Assembly: GCA_028023455.1 (NCBI GenBank)
Contig: JAQFVV010000988.1
Location: 64,001 to 128,000, forward strand
Direction of reading: 5' to 3'
DNA from: Epiperipatus broadwayi
Lineage: Eukaryota; Onychophora; Udeonychophora; Euonychophora; Peripatidae
DNA: 64,000 bases
Below the pieces are notes generated by a model. The model was given only the letters and a program-made list of their open reading frames with translations. It did no database searches and had not been told where the DNA came from. The position numbers were made by a program, and so were the translations under genes. Of this stretch, positions 1 through 12,107 are shown one piece after another (position 1 is the first letter of the stretch; every line of letters begins with the position of its first letter).

Positions 1-145
1 TTTGGTATTAGTGTAGAATGGGGTATAATCTAGTTTTGAATGTCTGATTGTCTCTCACCTTAATTCTCAACTCAAACCTTTGGATAACTCCTGGCCTGTC
101 TGCAAAGACTTGGTGGTATTTTGTCAACATTTGTTGTAATGGGCT
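1..145 (-). pseudogene. start of a Gypsy-type reverse transcriptase, cut by the window edge
   Basis: Minus-strand translation gives PLQQMLTKYHQVFADRPG followed by a short hydrophilic loop and TRLYPI. This is the pattern just upstream of the RT fingers in Ty3/Gypsy pol, where a 'LL..Y..VF...PG' helix precedes a strand and the 'RPYPIP' turn. The catalytic palm lies beyond the left edge and cannot be assessed. Between this and the protease end (about 150-300) the frame carries several stops. Confidence 0.55.
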
Positions 146-360
146 ATCCTAAACATTTTTTTCTACTTTTGTTCTGTCAAAAATTATTACCTTTAAGTTT
201 TTCTGGGATGGCCTCTTCTAGGTGTAGCATCCCTATTGATCATTGATGCCCTTCCACAAAAACATACACATGTGGCCTGATCCCTCACATAGTCAAGATT
301 ACATTTGCATCTATTTAGAAAAATCTGATCCCAACAAGGCCTCATGTACTAAATCTTTCA

Positions 361-648
361 TTACAAATAACACATGTGGATAGTTCCATTAATTTTTAGA
401 TCTATCCATACCTGCTTGGGCTCTACTTTAGCTCTCTGGTTGTCTGCCATTGCTATATGAATTGTTTTTAAAGGGAGAATCAGTATATCTAGTTGTTCCC
501 TTTTAATTTGATGGTATAATCTCTCTGCTACTACCAATACATGGCTGTCCAAATCCATGAGGGCTTCTACATTTATTGAACCACCTTTACAGGGATGATG
601 GGGCATGTCTGGCATGCATATCCCAGAACCCAGTCTTCCCAAGAACAT
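361..648 (-). pseudogene. retroviral-type aspartic protease fragment
   Basis: The 95-residue open frame carries the arrangement of a retroelement aspartic protease: a beta strand (INVEALMD), an active-site position, then SHVLVVAERLYHQIK and a LPLKTIHIAMADNQ strand. The catalytic D-T/S-G signature expected after 'ALMD' reads D-L-D-S, so the active-site triplet is altered and the enzyme would be inactive. A frame change near 361 moves the reading frame into a following segment (VHEALLGSDF, about 300-345), which matches the C-terminal strand that normally ends in 'LLG.DF'. It sits directly between the gag-like and RT-like pieces, which supports the call. Confidence 0.65.
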
Positions 649-967
649 TACATTTTTTACTCTTTTTACCCCCTGCTTGTTAGCATCTGTGTCTCCTTTG
701 AACCTAAGCTTAGACTCCTCGATCTGTCTTCTTTCTATATTTTATCAATTGTCATCACTGATCTTTCTTCTCTTTTTCTCAGCATCCATATGATTTCATT
801 GGGTAACTTTCTGCATGCCATTTCTATAATCTCTTTCTCAGATAATTTACACACATCTTAGAGTCCCTTAACATGGCCACCTGTCACCTAAAAATGTATA
901 TGCTTCTCCATTACCTTCTTGGAACTTTTTCCCTACCACTTGAGCTTTCACCCTTTCTTATATCACT

Positions 968-1315
968 TCATTCCATATTGACTAATGCTTCTTTATACTC
1001 CAGAAAGGTTTGAGATTGATGACTCATTGAATTCTGCCATGTCTCTGCATGTTTTTCAAGGTGGTGGTAAGCTATGATCACTTGGTGTTCATCTGCTATC
1101 TTATAGTATTTATAGTATCTTTGAAGGCTCTTGAGGTGCTCTATGGGTGTCTCCTCCTTTCCCCCTCCATATACTCTTATCTTCAATTTCATTGCTTTTG
1201 TTTTTATATATATAATATATCACTATTACAGCTAAAACATGCCAGGTTTATCACTCCGGCTCATAGTGGTACACTGAATGACCTGCCTGATAAACCTTCC
1301 TCTACTCATTTCTAA
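968..1315 (-). pseudogene. gag capsid-like fragment of the Gypsy-type element
   Basis: The open stretch 968-1192 encodes 74 residues rich in helix-forming and charged residues, with the pattern TPIEHLKSLQRYYKY, then AYHHLEKHAETWQ, then TFLEYKEALVNME. This resembles the retrotransposon gag capsid helices, where a conserved W lies before a '...F...K.L...' helix. A possible upstream exon-like start lies at 1240-1310 on the same strand but is interrupted by an AT stretch. Reading continues in broken form below 968 toward the protease. I see no intact CCHC zinc knuckle in the part between gag and protease. Confidence 0.55.
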
Positions 1316-3194
1316 CCTTATGGAAAAATATTATCCCAAATATTGGTAAAATCCTTAAACCCCTATTTTATTAATTATGTGACTTTATATATATATCTCA
1401 CTGAACAAACCTTATCGATCATAAACATTATTTTCTATTCTGACTACTTGAGAACTTTTCTGTAAGTATATACAAATATTTCAAAATATGCCATCATTTA
1501 AATATATTTTAAAACTTTCTGCTTTCCCTTTCTTTTTTTTAAAAAAAATCATTCTCAACTTTCATCGGGAAAGCCCTTTTTAAAATTTCATTATCCACCC
1601 TTTGCAGCCCCATTTGTTGGGAAGCCATTTTAACAGTCTACCCATGATCCTATTCTAAGAATTTGAGTGAGAACAGGATATTACCTGAGTTTTGAGTAGG
1701 TATATTTATGAGCATAGACCAAGTCCTATCTCAAGCACCAATCTTACCAGTGAATAAGAATTATACCCTTTGAAAACAAAAGAAAGGTTCCAGTGGACTT
1801 TTTGGGTACCTTATCCAGACTAACTCAGTTTCAAGCTGGGAGACAATATCTATTGGGAAAACAAAGCCAAGATTATCTTACAAAAAAACATCATTTATAT
1901 ATTTTATAATTTCCTTATCTGCCCTATGAATCTTATTATTTTATTTCTTTTAGAGATATACAGTAATGAATATCAGTAAGCTTTTATAAATAATAATCCT
2001 GAAATTATAAGAATCTTGTAATTCAAATAAATAAAAGTTATAGCTTAAAATTATTAACACACGCATATATATCAATATACACATTCACAAAAGAGTGCCA
2101 CTATATATCAGAGTTGTATTTATTAATGGATTTAATCTATTTCTATAATTTAAGTTGGGACAAAATGCATATTTCTTAATTTATTATTATGTGTTCATTT
2201 AATGTATATAGAGAAAGTCAAAGTTACCTCATTTGAGAGTGAACATTCATGGATTTAAGGCTGATGATCTGTAAGCATACAGCATTACAATGGCGATTGC
2301 TCTAGTGAGAATTGTTGGTCTGGAAGATGATGAAAGATTCCATAACATTTTCACATAAGATAATCCATCCTAGAGGCTAGATAGATGATTCTGAAATTGA
2401 TTGAATGAAAGTTCTTGCTGTTTGGAGTTCTGTGATCATTTAACTTGCTTGAAATAGATGGCAAAATCTCCATAGATAAAAGCCAGGTAGGTCACAAAAA
2501 TAGCTGTCCACTGAGCCAATTTAATGAATCTACATGATTCTTCTACCCCAGCATTTCAATGGAGTCCCTTCTTATTAATTTTTATTAATCAATAAAATCG
2601 CTTTATGAAATTTACTTTCCACACTTCTTTCTCTCTAACAGTTACTTTTCCAAATCACTACTAAATAAAAAATATATATAGTTCTTTTCTTTTAACTTTC
2701 TTTCACCTCACTTTTTTTATCTATCCATATGCTGATGACCATATTCCAGGAATGCTTTTAGCTTCTTATTGTTCCAAAATATTAACTTGGCCACTTCTTG
2801 GAATTCTGATGACAAGTGTCATTAACAGAAATTGCACTACTTATGAGATTATTTAAATAACTATAACTTATGATATTAATAAACAACAAAATTATGAAAA
2901 TACAACTCTGCACATAACTGCTTCTCTTCATCTTCATGTACAAAACTGTTAGTAAATTAATTCTACACATAACAATCACATGTGTAATAAATATATATGT
3001 ATACATTCATGCCTTTAAATGGTTAATGTATTTAACACATTCTTTTGTAACAGGGTTCAAATGTATATCTGTAAATTCTCTCACCATCTATCAATTTAAT
3101 TCATAATAACAATCACAATAAACACTCCTTTGTAATTATTATTGCCTTTTACTTCCTTTAGTATCCATATTCAAACCCAGATACTGTTACAATA
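1316..3194. other. AT-rich stretch without recognisable gene
   Basis: I see no coding pattern, RNA gene or clear terminal repeat. Open frames here are short and low in complexity. The part 1560-1870 is somewhat richer in G+C and abuts the Gypsy-type gag remnant, so it may be the leader or LTR of that element, but no TG...CA ends could be matched. Confidence 0.5.
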
Positions 3195-3440
3195 TATGGT
3201 TTAAATGAGAAATTTTGTGAGAAATACAATGAAATTATCAATGAAGATGTAATTTATCTTAATTAATGATAAATTAGAAATTATGAACAAACAATAAAGT
3301 AATAATTATTTTGGGTGTTAAATTTTTTTTACTTTATTTTTAAATGGTAATCAGTATATGTCTTAAAGTTATTGTTTTTCTCAATTTTTCTAGGTTTTGG
3401 CAATGTAAAGCTTTTTGCTCTAACATTAGTAAAGCTGAAG
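3195..3440 (+). repeat. dispersed repeat, copy 1 (partner at 15475-15720)
   Basis: About 240 bases align by eye, in the same orientation and with few gaps, to 15475-15720. Shared landmarks in order are TATCAATGAAGATGTAATTT, ATGATAAATTAGAAATTATG, CAATAAAGTAATAATTAT, then a T-rich run, then AATGTAAAG. There is no coding potential or terminal inverted repeat, so the element type is unknown. Confidence 0.7.
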
Positions 3441-5944
3441 TTATTGTGAAAGTTGCATCTCAAGTCAGTTTTAAAAAAAATTCAATATGGTACCTGAAAC
3501 ACTAACTAGTTTTAAAAACTTCCAGAGCAGACATTAAAGATGACAATTAAAGTAGCAAAGAGAATCAGTCATTTGTCTATCACTCTGGGTCAGTTTTAAA
3601 TAAAATTATTGTACAAAATACTAGATTACTTCTGCATAAAAAAGACAATCACTGTGACCTCTAAATTTGACTTCCTACAATAAAATAATTCCAGTTTGCT
3701 TTAAGAAAGTGCAAGAGTGAAAAATTACTAATAGGTGATTAATATATTGTGAAACAATAAAACAATCCAATAATCATGATTCTAACCAAGAGTTGATAAT
3801 AATAAAATTAAGTGAATTGTCACATTTTAAGAACAATAATCTTCATAAATATTAAGAAGGGGTGAGTACGCATAAGTTCCTCAATATATTCCATCTAAAT
3901 AAAAAAATGTTAAAATGTTTAAGCCATTCTGTGATAAAATATAAATCAATTGAAAAATATAGTTGAATATGACACCAGCAATCATAATGAAGATAACTAA
4001 CCATGCAAGGATTAGAATATTTATTGAAATATTCTTATAACTTTGGATAGCACCAATAATAAGGTGACCATTAAAATATATAGTTAAAATGAGAAATGAA
4101 TTGTGGATTACCATTTTGTTATCTCATCATTTTAATGGAAGTGTATTGTAATACAGCAAGAAATGGCCAACTCTAGCCATGCCAACATTACAAGCTAATT
4201 AAGTTTAAAATACAGTGATTACAGGAGGAGTGATATTTAATTTTTCCATGTGTTTTTTATAATAGTAATGGGCATTTATTTAATTTAAATATTTTATATA
4301 CCCAATGATAATATGAAAATTCTAGATATTTTTTTTTCCATAATAATGTGAATATTTAAAATGTATTATAATTTGTAAATGCCTATAAAAGAGAAAAAAA
4401 AATGTATAATTAGATAAATAATATTTTTTGTTCTCTCTCTTCAATAATTTTATTTATTTACCTGTTTTAATTATAGTATTGAAAAGTACTGATAGAAAAA
4501 AAAATGTTTTGTCAATAAATTATTTAACAATTTTTAATTTTAACATTTTACAAGTGCTAAATAAATAAAGTTTTGTGTTTAATAGTATTTTTATAATGAA
4601 AAAAAAATAATAACAATAATAATGTCTTAACATTTTTGTTAAATTTTATTAGAGTTGTTTTTTCCTTTAACTTTATTTTTCTCTCTAAATCAAAGTTAAT
4701 TAAACAATTAACATTTTGCTATAAATAAAAAAACACATACAGGGGAATTAATTTCACTTGTTTTGCAAAAAAAGAAGAAAAATAGCTGAACAATTGTTTT
4801 GTAAAAATAGACCTAATTGTTTAGTAGTAAATTTTGTCATGTAGAAGACAGGATTGTGATTTGTGGGAAACAAGTTTGTTCCAAAAATAGGGGTGTAAAT
4901 AAATCAGATGATTTCAGTATCTCGCATTTAGGGTCAATCTTAAACTGTTAAAAAACAGTAGGGGTCTTCTAATTAAGTTACTAATGAAGACAGTAGAATT
5001 TAGCTGTGTAGAGCACACTATAAGTTTAGTTGCAATTATTTTCTAAAATGAAGACAAACATATGCTAAATTTAGCTAAAAGCTAAACATCTACCATCATA
5101 AAAACTGCATCACTGGAAAAAATTAAAAGTGAAGAAAACATTTAAGTAATCTGCAACAAACCTTATCCACAACCAAGGACATCATTGTTCCTAGCATTAG
5201 ATGTTTTGCTTGACTTATAAAATTTATTAGAAAAATATAAATAATATTTTTTAAGTGTTAACCTGAAAATATTGAAGAGCAGAGTGAAAAATTTAATTCA
5301 CATGCATGGTATTAAGAAGCCTTCAAAAAGAAAGCTCACATAAAAACTAAAAAATTTGTGTCTCAAAAAAGACTAAAAAAATAAAATCAGTTATTTTCTT
5401 TAATGTGCACATTACATTTAATATATATAAAAGTGTTTAAATTAAGTAACAATTGATAATAAATAATTTTATAGTGTTTATTTTCAAGTGAAACACATTT
5501 TTATATATTATTCCCCCTCTCAATTATATATAGGGTTAAGCTAATTTAAAGGGCTCTTATCACTGATTGAAAGTTGTTTTTCAATCCTCCTTATTGAAAA
5601 GGAAATAAGTCAATGATAAAAAAGATTAATTAAATTAATGAATGAAAATAAAATTGTGAATCATTTTTGCTATATGAAATTATATTTTTTGGGAAAATGA
5701 ATAAATTTATATTATCATATCATTTTTAATTTTTGAATTATTAATCAGTTAGTGTATTAAATAATTATTTAAAATGTATTTTAATGTTAATGTTTTTATT
5801 CTTCCAACTATCAGTTCTATAAATTGGTAAGGTATGTGACATGATTTCATTACTGCTTAATGTTTTAGGAGTTTTTTTAATTTTTCCCAGTAAAATTATT
5901 TAATGTAAAGTAGGGTAAAGTATTATATTTAATTTTCTCTTGTT
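3441..5944. other. AT-rich stretch without recognisable gene
   Basis: Only short, low-complexity open frames and homopolymer runs are present. Nothing recognisable was found on either strand. Confidence 0.5.
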
Positions 5945-6600
5945 CACAGTTATAATTCCTTGATTCTATGATCTTCAGTTAGCTATAGAGGGCATAATAG
6001 TTAGTAATATGGATGTAGATGTTTATGTTTGTGTTTGGACATTCAGATGACAATTCTGGATTATGCAAAGATATTATCTTTAATGTCATTTTACAGGATT
6101 TTGTTTGTTTATTAAAAATGTAATTTATATTTGGCTGGTACACTAATGATAACATGTTACTGGAACATTGATGATGATCAGCCCATCTCAGCACCACAGC
6201 ATTATTTTTTATTGTTATGAGTGAAGGAGTAGGACTTAAGTATATGCATTCAGATTATTGTGTTATATTTGTCTCTAAGTTTGTCAGTGTATAGATATGT
6301 AGCCTGTTTGTAATGAACCTTTTTTGGATCCAGTCGTAAGATTGACTGTTGATTGCTGATGAGGTTTTGACTGTTGATTGATGATTTAATTATAATATTG
6401 GCTAATTTGTAGTTTATAACTCATTATTAATTTAATCACTTAACTATATATTTTTACTGATTCTCATACTCATTATTCATTTATATATGATCATCATTAA
6501 TTTGTTATTTTATGGGGATGATTTTCTTTCACCCCTTGTGGGTATATTTCCCCTCCCCATATTTTTTTAAAGCAGCTATATCATTGCAATATATATATAC
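5945..6600 (+). repeat. diverged dispersed repeat, copy 1 (partner about 33430-34100)
   Basis: The order of short shared blocks here recurs at 33430-34100: a 'CACAGCATTATT..TTTATTGTTAT' block, a 'GACTTAAGT' or 'CACTTAAGT' block, a 'GATTGACTGTTGATT'-like block, and a C-rich stretch at the end with TTTCACCCC against TTCACCCCC. Similarity is patchy, so both copies look old. No protein or terminal repeat could be assigned. Confidence 0.4.
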
Positions 6601-8584
6601 ACATACAATTTCAAAATTAAACACTTTTTTATTTAAAAAAATAGATGAATAATAAATAAAAATATCATGTCACATAAGAAATTTCTCCAAAGATGTTTAT
6701 AATAAAAGAAAACGACAATTTTTTAATAAATAATTTATTTTAATATTTAATTCAGTGTAGCATACTTTTATTTCATTTTTGATATAATGTTTCATATTCA
6801 TCTTACTTTCAAAAATTTTTTAATTATTGTATTTTAAATTCATATTGCATTCATAACCATGTCATTTATATTTTGGACCATCTTTAAAATTATGCAATAC
6901 ATTCTCCATTAATTTTCAAAGCAATGCCACTATTCTTAAAAATATGTGTATATATATGTATATTTGTAAATTAATACTAATAGAGTTATTTTTTAAAAGA
7001 ATATAATTTACCATAGAAAGTGTAACATAATTCATAATTGGCAAAACAAACTTGCCCATATAATATTATTACTCCAAACATCCTATGTAAATATTAAGAG
7101 TGACATTAATTGTAACAGACTCGTGGGAGACTTTCAGCATAGAAATCAAATAGTGAATCTAAGAAAGTCCATAAGTAATGATTTTTTTATAAGAAATATT
7201 CAGGCCATTGGGATTTAATAGTATTAAAAGAATCACAGATTGATAACAGAGCATTTTTATTAACACAATGTAATAATCTTCAGTTTTATTCTGGTCATGA
7301 CTTGTATGCATTTTTATGAAGAACTCATTTTATAGTATGAATTTCATTTAACATATAGAATTTCTATTATTTTGTTTAATTTTAAAAAACCAAATGACAT
7401 TTTAAAATTTTCTTTTATGTTTGAATATATAAATAATGCTTAGATTTGAATTTTTAAACTACGACTTATTTTATGCATTGTAAAAATTAATAATCATGTA
7501 AGTATCTTTCCTTTTGTAGTGATGTAATTTAATCAAGTAAATTAAAACATAATTAAAAATCTAAACTTATTGATGATTAACCACAGATAATATTATATAA
7601 TTTATTTTATAAAGCAATTTTTCTTTATTTTTTTTCATTTTCTTTTAGATAAAATAGAGGATTCCTTTTAAAAAGGTCTTTTTGCATACTTTAAATAAAA
7701 AGTAAACAAAAAAATTTGATACTTTTATTATTGTATAAAAGTAATAAAGAAAATTGTTTTAACTTTGTCAGTATCAAGTTTATTTTTATAATGATAATAA
7801 TGAGTGTTTCAACACACCATTTTTTTAATGTATCTATTCTTGATGAAAAAAACTTGAATTTTTTTTTTAAATAGGTTAAAACATTTAAAGTTGTTCAAAA
7901 TTAAAATAATATTTTGGTATTAGCTTTGATAATATTTGTAAAATACATTAACAAATAAATGATGAAAATAAAATTTGCAAAATAATAATAAACACAACAG
8001 GACTATTTCAATATATAAAAGTTATAGAAAGCAAGTTATATATTGGAAATTAAAGATGAGTTAAGTTAAAATTAAACAATTAAAATGGAAGATTTAGGTG
8101 TAAATAATTCCAAGAGATTGTAAAAGACCTAGAAAGAGACCACATGTGAAATAGATGGATTAAATAAGGAAGTGTACTGGCAGGAGGTGGAGAAGTGAGA
8201 CTAGAAATTAGAAATGGATTAAACTTGGAAAGATCTTCATCCTGTAATGGATTAATAATGGTTGAAAATGATGATGATGATAAATATAATATAAATATTA
8301 ATATAAAAATCAGAATTACATTTTTTATAATTGCTTTAATCCTCTTGTTCTATGCTAACATTTTGACAGATTTCTTTGTTATCATTTACTTTAAACTTTC
8401 AATTTTCATTTAATAGTAAATCATTATTATTTATTAGAATATAATAAATTTCATAATTAAAAACAGAAAGGTTAATATTGCACTGTTTTCAGTACAACAT
8501 GTACTAAAGTTCAATGAGGAAAGGGGGACAATTAGATAAAGAATAATTTCCTAATAGTATTTTAGCAGGTAATTATATATATAT
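6601..8584. other. AT-rich stretch without recognisable gene
   Basis: No coding, RNA or repeat structure that I can support. Open frames such as the one at 8195-8413 lack coding character: they are biased to I, N and K and have no motif. Confidence 0.5.
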
Positions 8585-8849
8585 GTCATATTATTATTAC
8601 TATTTGCGGGATATTCCGTGTAGTGAAAAAGCTAAATGCTGACGTTTCAGTACAAGGGATATTCCGTGTAGTGAAAAAGCTAAATGCTGACATTTCAGTA
8701 CAATATCAAGTACCTTCCTCAGAGCGTCCTCTTTCTCAAATCATAAGAAAGAGGACACTCTGAGGAAGGTACTTGATATTGTACTGAATCGTCAGCATTT
8801 AGCTTTTTCACTACACGGAATATCCCGCAAATAGTAATAATAATATGAC
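8585..8849. mobile_element. 265-bp palindromic element carrying hammerhead-like cores (family B)
   Basis: The outer arms 8585-8607 and 8827-8849 are inverted copies, and the palindrome continues inward through GGGATATTCCGTGTAGTG to a small central loop near 8740. The left arm also carries a direct tandem of a 48-bp unit (8608-8655 and 8656-8703, one base different), so the arms are unequal. Both arms contain a CUGAGGA...GAAA-type core: intact on the minus strand at 8686-8725, damaged on the plus strand at 8759-8795. There is no coding capacity. Flanks are TA-rich, and a target duplication cannot be told from the local AT repeats. Confidence 0.75.
8686..8725 (-). ncRNA. hammerhead ribozyme-like motif (family B, minus arm)
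   Basis: In minus-strand order: helix I GCU; CUGAGGA; stem II AGGUAC/GUACU with one bulged G and loop UUGAUAUU; GAAA; a two-base loop; the cleavage triplet ending GUC; then AGC, which pairs with the first GCU. All invariant core bases of a type I hammerhead are present. Helix III is reduced to the A15.1-U16.1 pair, as in the very short helix III of Penelope-element hammerheads. Predicted cleavage falls between 8689 and 8688. Helix I is only three pairs. The plus-arm copy has GAAU instead of GAAA and should be inactive. Confidence 0.6.
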
Positions 8850-9369
8850 ATCTTTTATCCGTGAAAACATTAGAATTAATATATATATATATGAATCCAT
8901 ACAGAAACTAATGTAAAAAATTGTACTTATCTAATTAAAATCGATATTCGATCTAATTATTTGTAATTATAGAAAGAATGTAGATGTCATATTTTTGAAG
9001 AAAAAAAAAGATTTGCTTAATTAAAGTTGGTAATTGAATATCTATACACAAGGTAAATACTTCTTAGAAATGTAACCTTAATAAAGGAAAAGAAAAAAAA
9101 GATATAAGAAAATGTATATAAATTATTCTTAAAACCTAATTTTGTATTTTTCTTGTAAAGTATGCAGTTTATGATGTTATAAAGAACTATTTTTATCTAG
9201 CTGAAAATGCATACTAAATTTAAAATTATTAGGTAAACTTTGTAAACAATTTTAAGGACTAATTGAAAATAACTAGGTGTGAGAAGTAAATTCATGGAAT
9301 AAAAAAGAGATAGGACAAGCATGGGAGATAGGAGGAGAATATAAAAAGTGATCACAGGAACTTTAGAGA

Positions 9370-9700
9370 AGAGTTTTTGTTGTAGTTGTTGTAAGTTGTA
9401 ATGATTTGCAATAGAATGATAAATAGTGGAACAATTTGATGGCATGTGTGACTAAATGGAAACTTTCACCTTTGCCATAAGAAATGCCCAAATGCCTAGA
9501 TTCCCAATGTGTTTGCCAGTCCTGTTGAAATGCTGGCTCAATGTTTGCCATCATGCCTATATCCCACCATAGATCTAAAGACCCATCTTAATGGAACACC
9601 ATATCTCGGATCACATAGAACAGGTACTGAAATGTGCAAATCCATGTCCATGGTAAATTCAAGGAAGAAAAAAAACAGTCATGATAAGAGCAATGTAAAC
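9370..9700. other. island of higher G+C, possible degraded coding or repeat fragment
   Basis: This block stands out from its very AT-rich surroundings. Opposed short open frames exist (plus 9509-9715, minus 9363-9554), and a minus-strand frame around 9555-9650 reads as mixed, protein-like composition (VLCDPRYGVPLRWVFRS). None matches a family I know. It could be a relic of a host or element coding exon, or a repeat seen once in the window. Confidence 0.3.
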
Positions 9701-10130
9701 TATTATTTCCTTTAATTATTAATCAATTATTAGAAAGAACTCATTATTGAATATTTCAAATCAGGTAAGAATTTTTATCTGGAGAATTTGTATATTAATT
9801 TAAAGTATATACATATTACTAATTAATAGAATTTATGTATAATCCAGGTAAACTTTTGTCTGTTTCATTGTTAATTATATGTTATATTTATTAACCTAAT
9901 ATTAAATTATATAAATCATCCAGTGGGTATGTAGTTGTTAATATGATTTTAAAGATAATTGAAAGTCATGATTAGTTTACACTTTTATCATTTTGATGTT
10001 TATTGATTAAAATATTTTTTTTACAAATTTAAAAGCAGCAATCTGCTTAATTTTATAATTTCATTGAATGAATAATAATACATATAATTTAGTTTTGATC
10101 TGATTAAAAATAAGAAATTTACCCCCATAA

Positions 10131-10219
10131 GATAAATAATAAACTCAAGACGGTGAGCTCAGAGAACCACTACGGACACTGGTGCCTATAAAAAAAAAAA
10201 AAGCTATCTGGAGTTTATC
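10131..10219. repeat. short GC-richer insert with inverted ends and A tract
   Basis: A short segment (ACGGTGAGCTCAGAGAACCA and onward) is followed by a run of 13 A and bounded by GATAAA..AACTC on the left and GAGTTTATC on the right, an imperfect inverted pair. The composition contrasts with the flanks. It resembles a small retroposed or foldback insertion, but no A or B box is visible and the type is undetermined. Confidence 0.3.
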
Positions 10220-10260
10220 AAATAAAAATTGCTAATACCAATAAATTTCTTTTATTAGAG

Positions 10261-10270
10261 GGGGGGGGGG
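10261..10270 (+). repeat. poly-G run of ten
   Basis: Ten consecutive G occur within AT-rich DNA. This is the longest G run I noticed in the window. Length may be unreliable in the assembly. Confidence 0.8.
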
Positions 10271-12107
10271 TTGGATGGCCAAGAAACGAAATTATGTTTT
10301 GTTGGTAATGAATTATAGTATTAATTGCTGGAGGTTATGATTTGGCCATGTTAGTATAGAATGTTCAATATATGTATGAATCTCTTTTAATTACTAAATT
10401 TGTTGTAAATAGGTAATTCTATACATACGGTTAAAGTAATACTGTCGTATATATACTGAGAATATACGTAAAAACAAAACGGCCAGATACAATGATTTCT
10501 CTATATTGACCCGGTATTTATAGACATTTTATTTTATACACATAATATTTGTTACAATTATAGTAATTACATGTATTGTGTTATTTGCTTTGAAAGATTA
10601 AATAAAATATCGTATCACATTGTGTTATACACATAAAAGAGTGTGTTGATATTAATTTATATATATATGGAAGTTGGGTAGATAATTTTGACCAGAGTTT
10701 TGTATTATTTCAAATATTTTTTGGTACAGCTTTCAAATTAAAAAATAATCTATATTGTTGGATACTTTTAGATGAATGGTTTTATGAACTATGATAAATT
10801 AGTACTAAATAAAACAAAGTAATTATTTAAATTTATTAATAAAATTATTAAAAAAATAACAAAATAATTGAAAAAGCAGACTTTTAGTAGATAATGTTTG
10901 CAGGTGAACTATTTATAATTACAATATATTGTTATAAAATGTTTTATTTAATTTTGAAACCTTTGCAGAAATAAAAAAAGGTAAATTAATAATAATATCT
11001 AATTAGTAACAGTTGACACAAATGCTTGACTTAAAAAGATAATTAAAAAATAATTTGAATAGTCGTCATATATATATATGTTTGCATGCTATGAGGTAAA
11101 ATGATATTTTTTTTAAAAAAATGCAAATTTACACATATATAATTACAAATTATTTCATAAAAAAAAACGGCTAAATGTAAAACAAAAAAATAATGAGTTA
11201 AGTATTACTATTGGGTTAAAAATTATTGTTGTGCCTATATGTAATAATTTATATAATTTTGGCAAATTAGTTATTTTCAAATTTCATACAGAAGGACCAT
11301 TTTTTAGTTTGTATTTTCACTCATAGTTTTACGAGACTGAAAGACCAGTTATGGTTACAAAATATAGTCTATCTGAAATTTTAGTCTCAAAATTCATGAG
11401 AAGGATTGAAAAATAAAAAAATGGTCAAATTATATGAGAATAGAAAAGTGTCTTCTCTTCATAAGTTCTATAAAATATGTTGGCTATTGTTTATTCCTTT
11501 GAACATGGAATTGTAGCTTTTTAACAATGCTTGAATGCATATTCTAAGACACAATATGTTCTTTCCAAATCTATTTAATGAATTATCTTTCCAAAAGATT
11601 CATACAAAAATAGTTTTTAGAATCATCACTAAAGACATTTGTGTAGAATTGGTTAATACATAATGTGAATAAATAATAATAAAAATATCTAATTACACGG
11701 TTTAGAATAATACTTTTAATAGATATGAACCTCATTTTTTAAGACTGGTTTTTATTTTTATTTTGGTATTTCATAATTATTGAAAAAAATATATGAATAA
11801 ATCATTTTTTGTTTAGTTTTTTACAAAATTATATGAGTTTCAAGCAGGGACGATGCAAGTCTAGTGGTTAATTTTTATTTTATTTGTAATGCTACATTTA
11901 ACTTTTTATTCAGATGTGAATTGATCAACAAACCTTAGCTCTTGGACCATTACTCTACATCTGATCTAAAAGACAATAAATAAATAAATGTAATATTTGA
12001 GAATATTTATAAGAGATAATTTTTTAAAGAGACATATAATCCAAATGTGCTAATGCTAAATTGGTAATAATATGTAAGCAAATATTTTTTATCAGTGTTA
12101 AACAAAT
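10271..12107. other. AT-rich stretch without recognisable gene
   Basis: No coding, RNA or repeat element that I can support. Short TA repeats occur near 10660 and 11070. Confidence 0.5.

Larger units (their letters stand above)
1..1315 (-). mobile_element. Gypsy-type LTR retrotransposon remnant (gag, protease, start of RT)
   Basis: Read on the minus strand, three pieces occur in the order expected of a Ty3/Gypsy element: a capsid-like gag segment, an aspartic-protease-like segment, and the N-terminal part of a reverse transcriptase that runs off the left edge. They are separated by stops and frame changes, so the copy is dead. No LTR could be placed with confidence. The stretch at about 1560-1640 could hold the 5' leader, but I see no clear primer-binding site. 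Family assignment rests on the protein order and on the RT start, which resembles the usual gypsy 'YQDVF..KPG..' region; it is not a clade call. Confidence 0.7.

Noticed and set aside
595-861. Plus-strand open frame over the left-hand retroelement
   Set aside because: It is the antisense of the protease and gag pieces, which have recognisable motifs on the minus strand.
3881-4114. Minus-strand open frame with membrane-like composition
   Set aside because: Isoleucine- and asparagine-rich as expected by chance in AT-rich DNA; no start context or homologous pattern.
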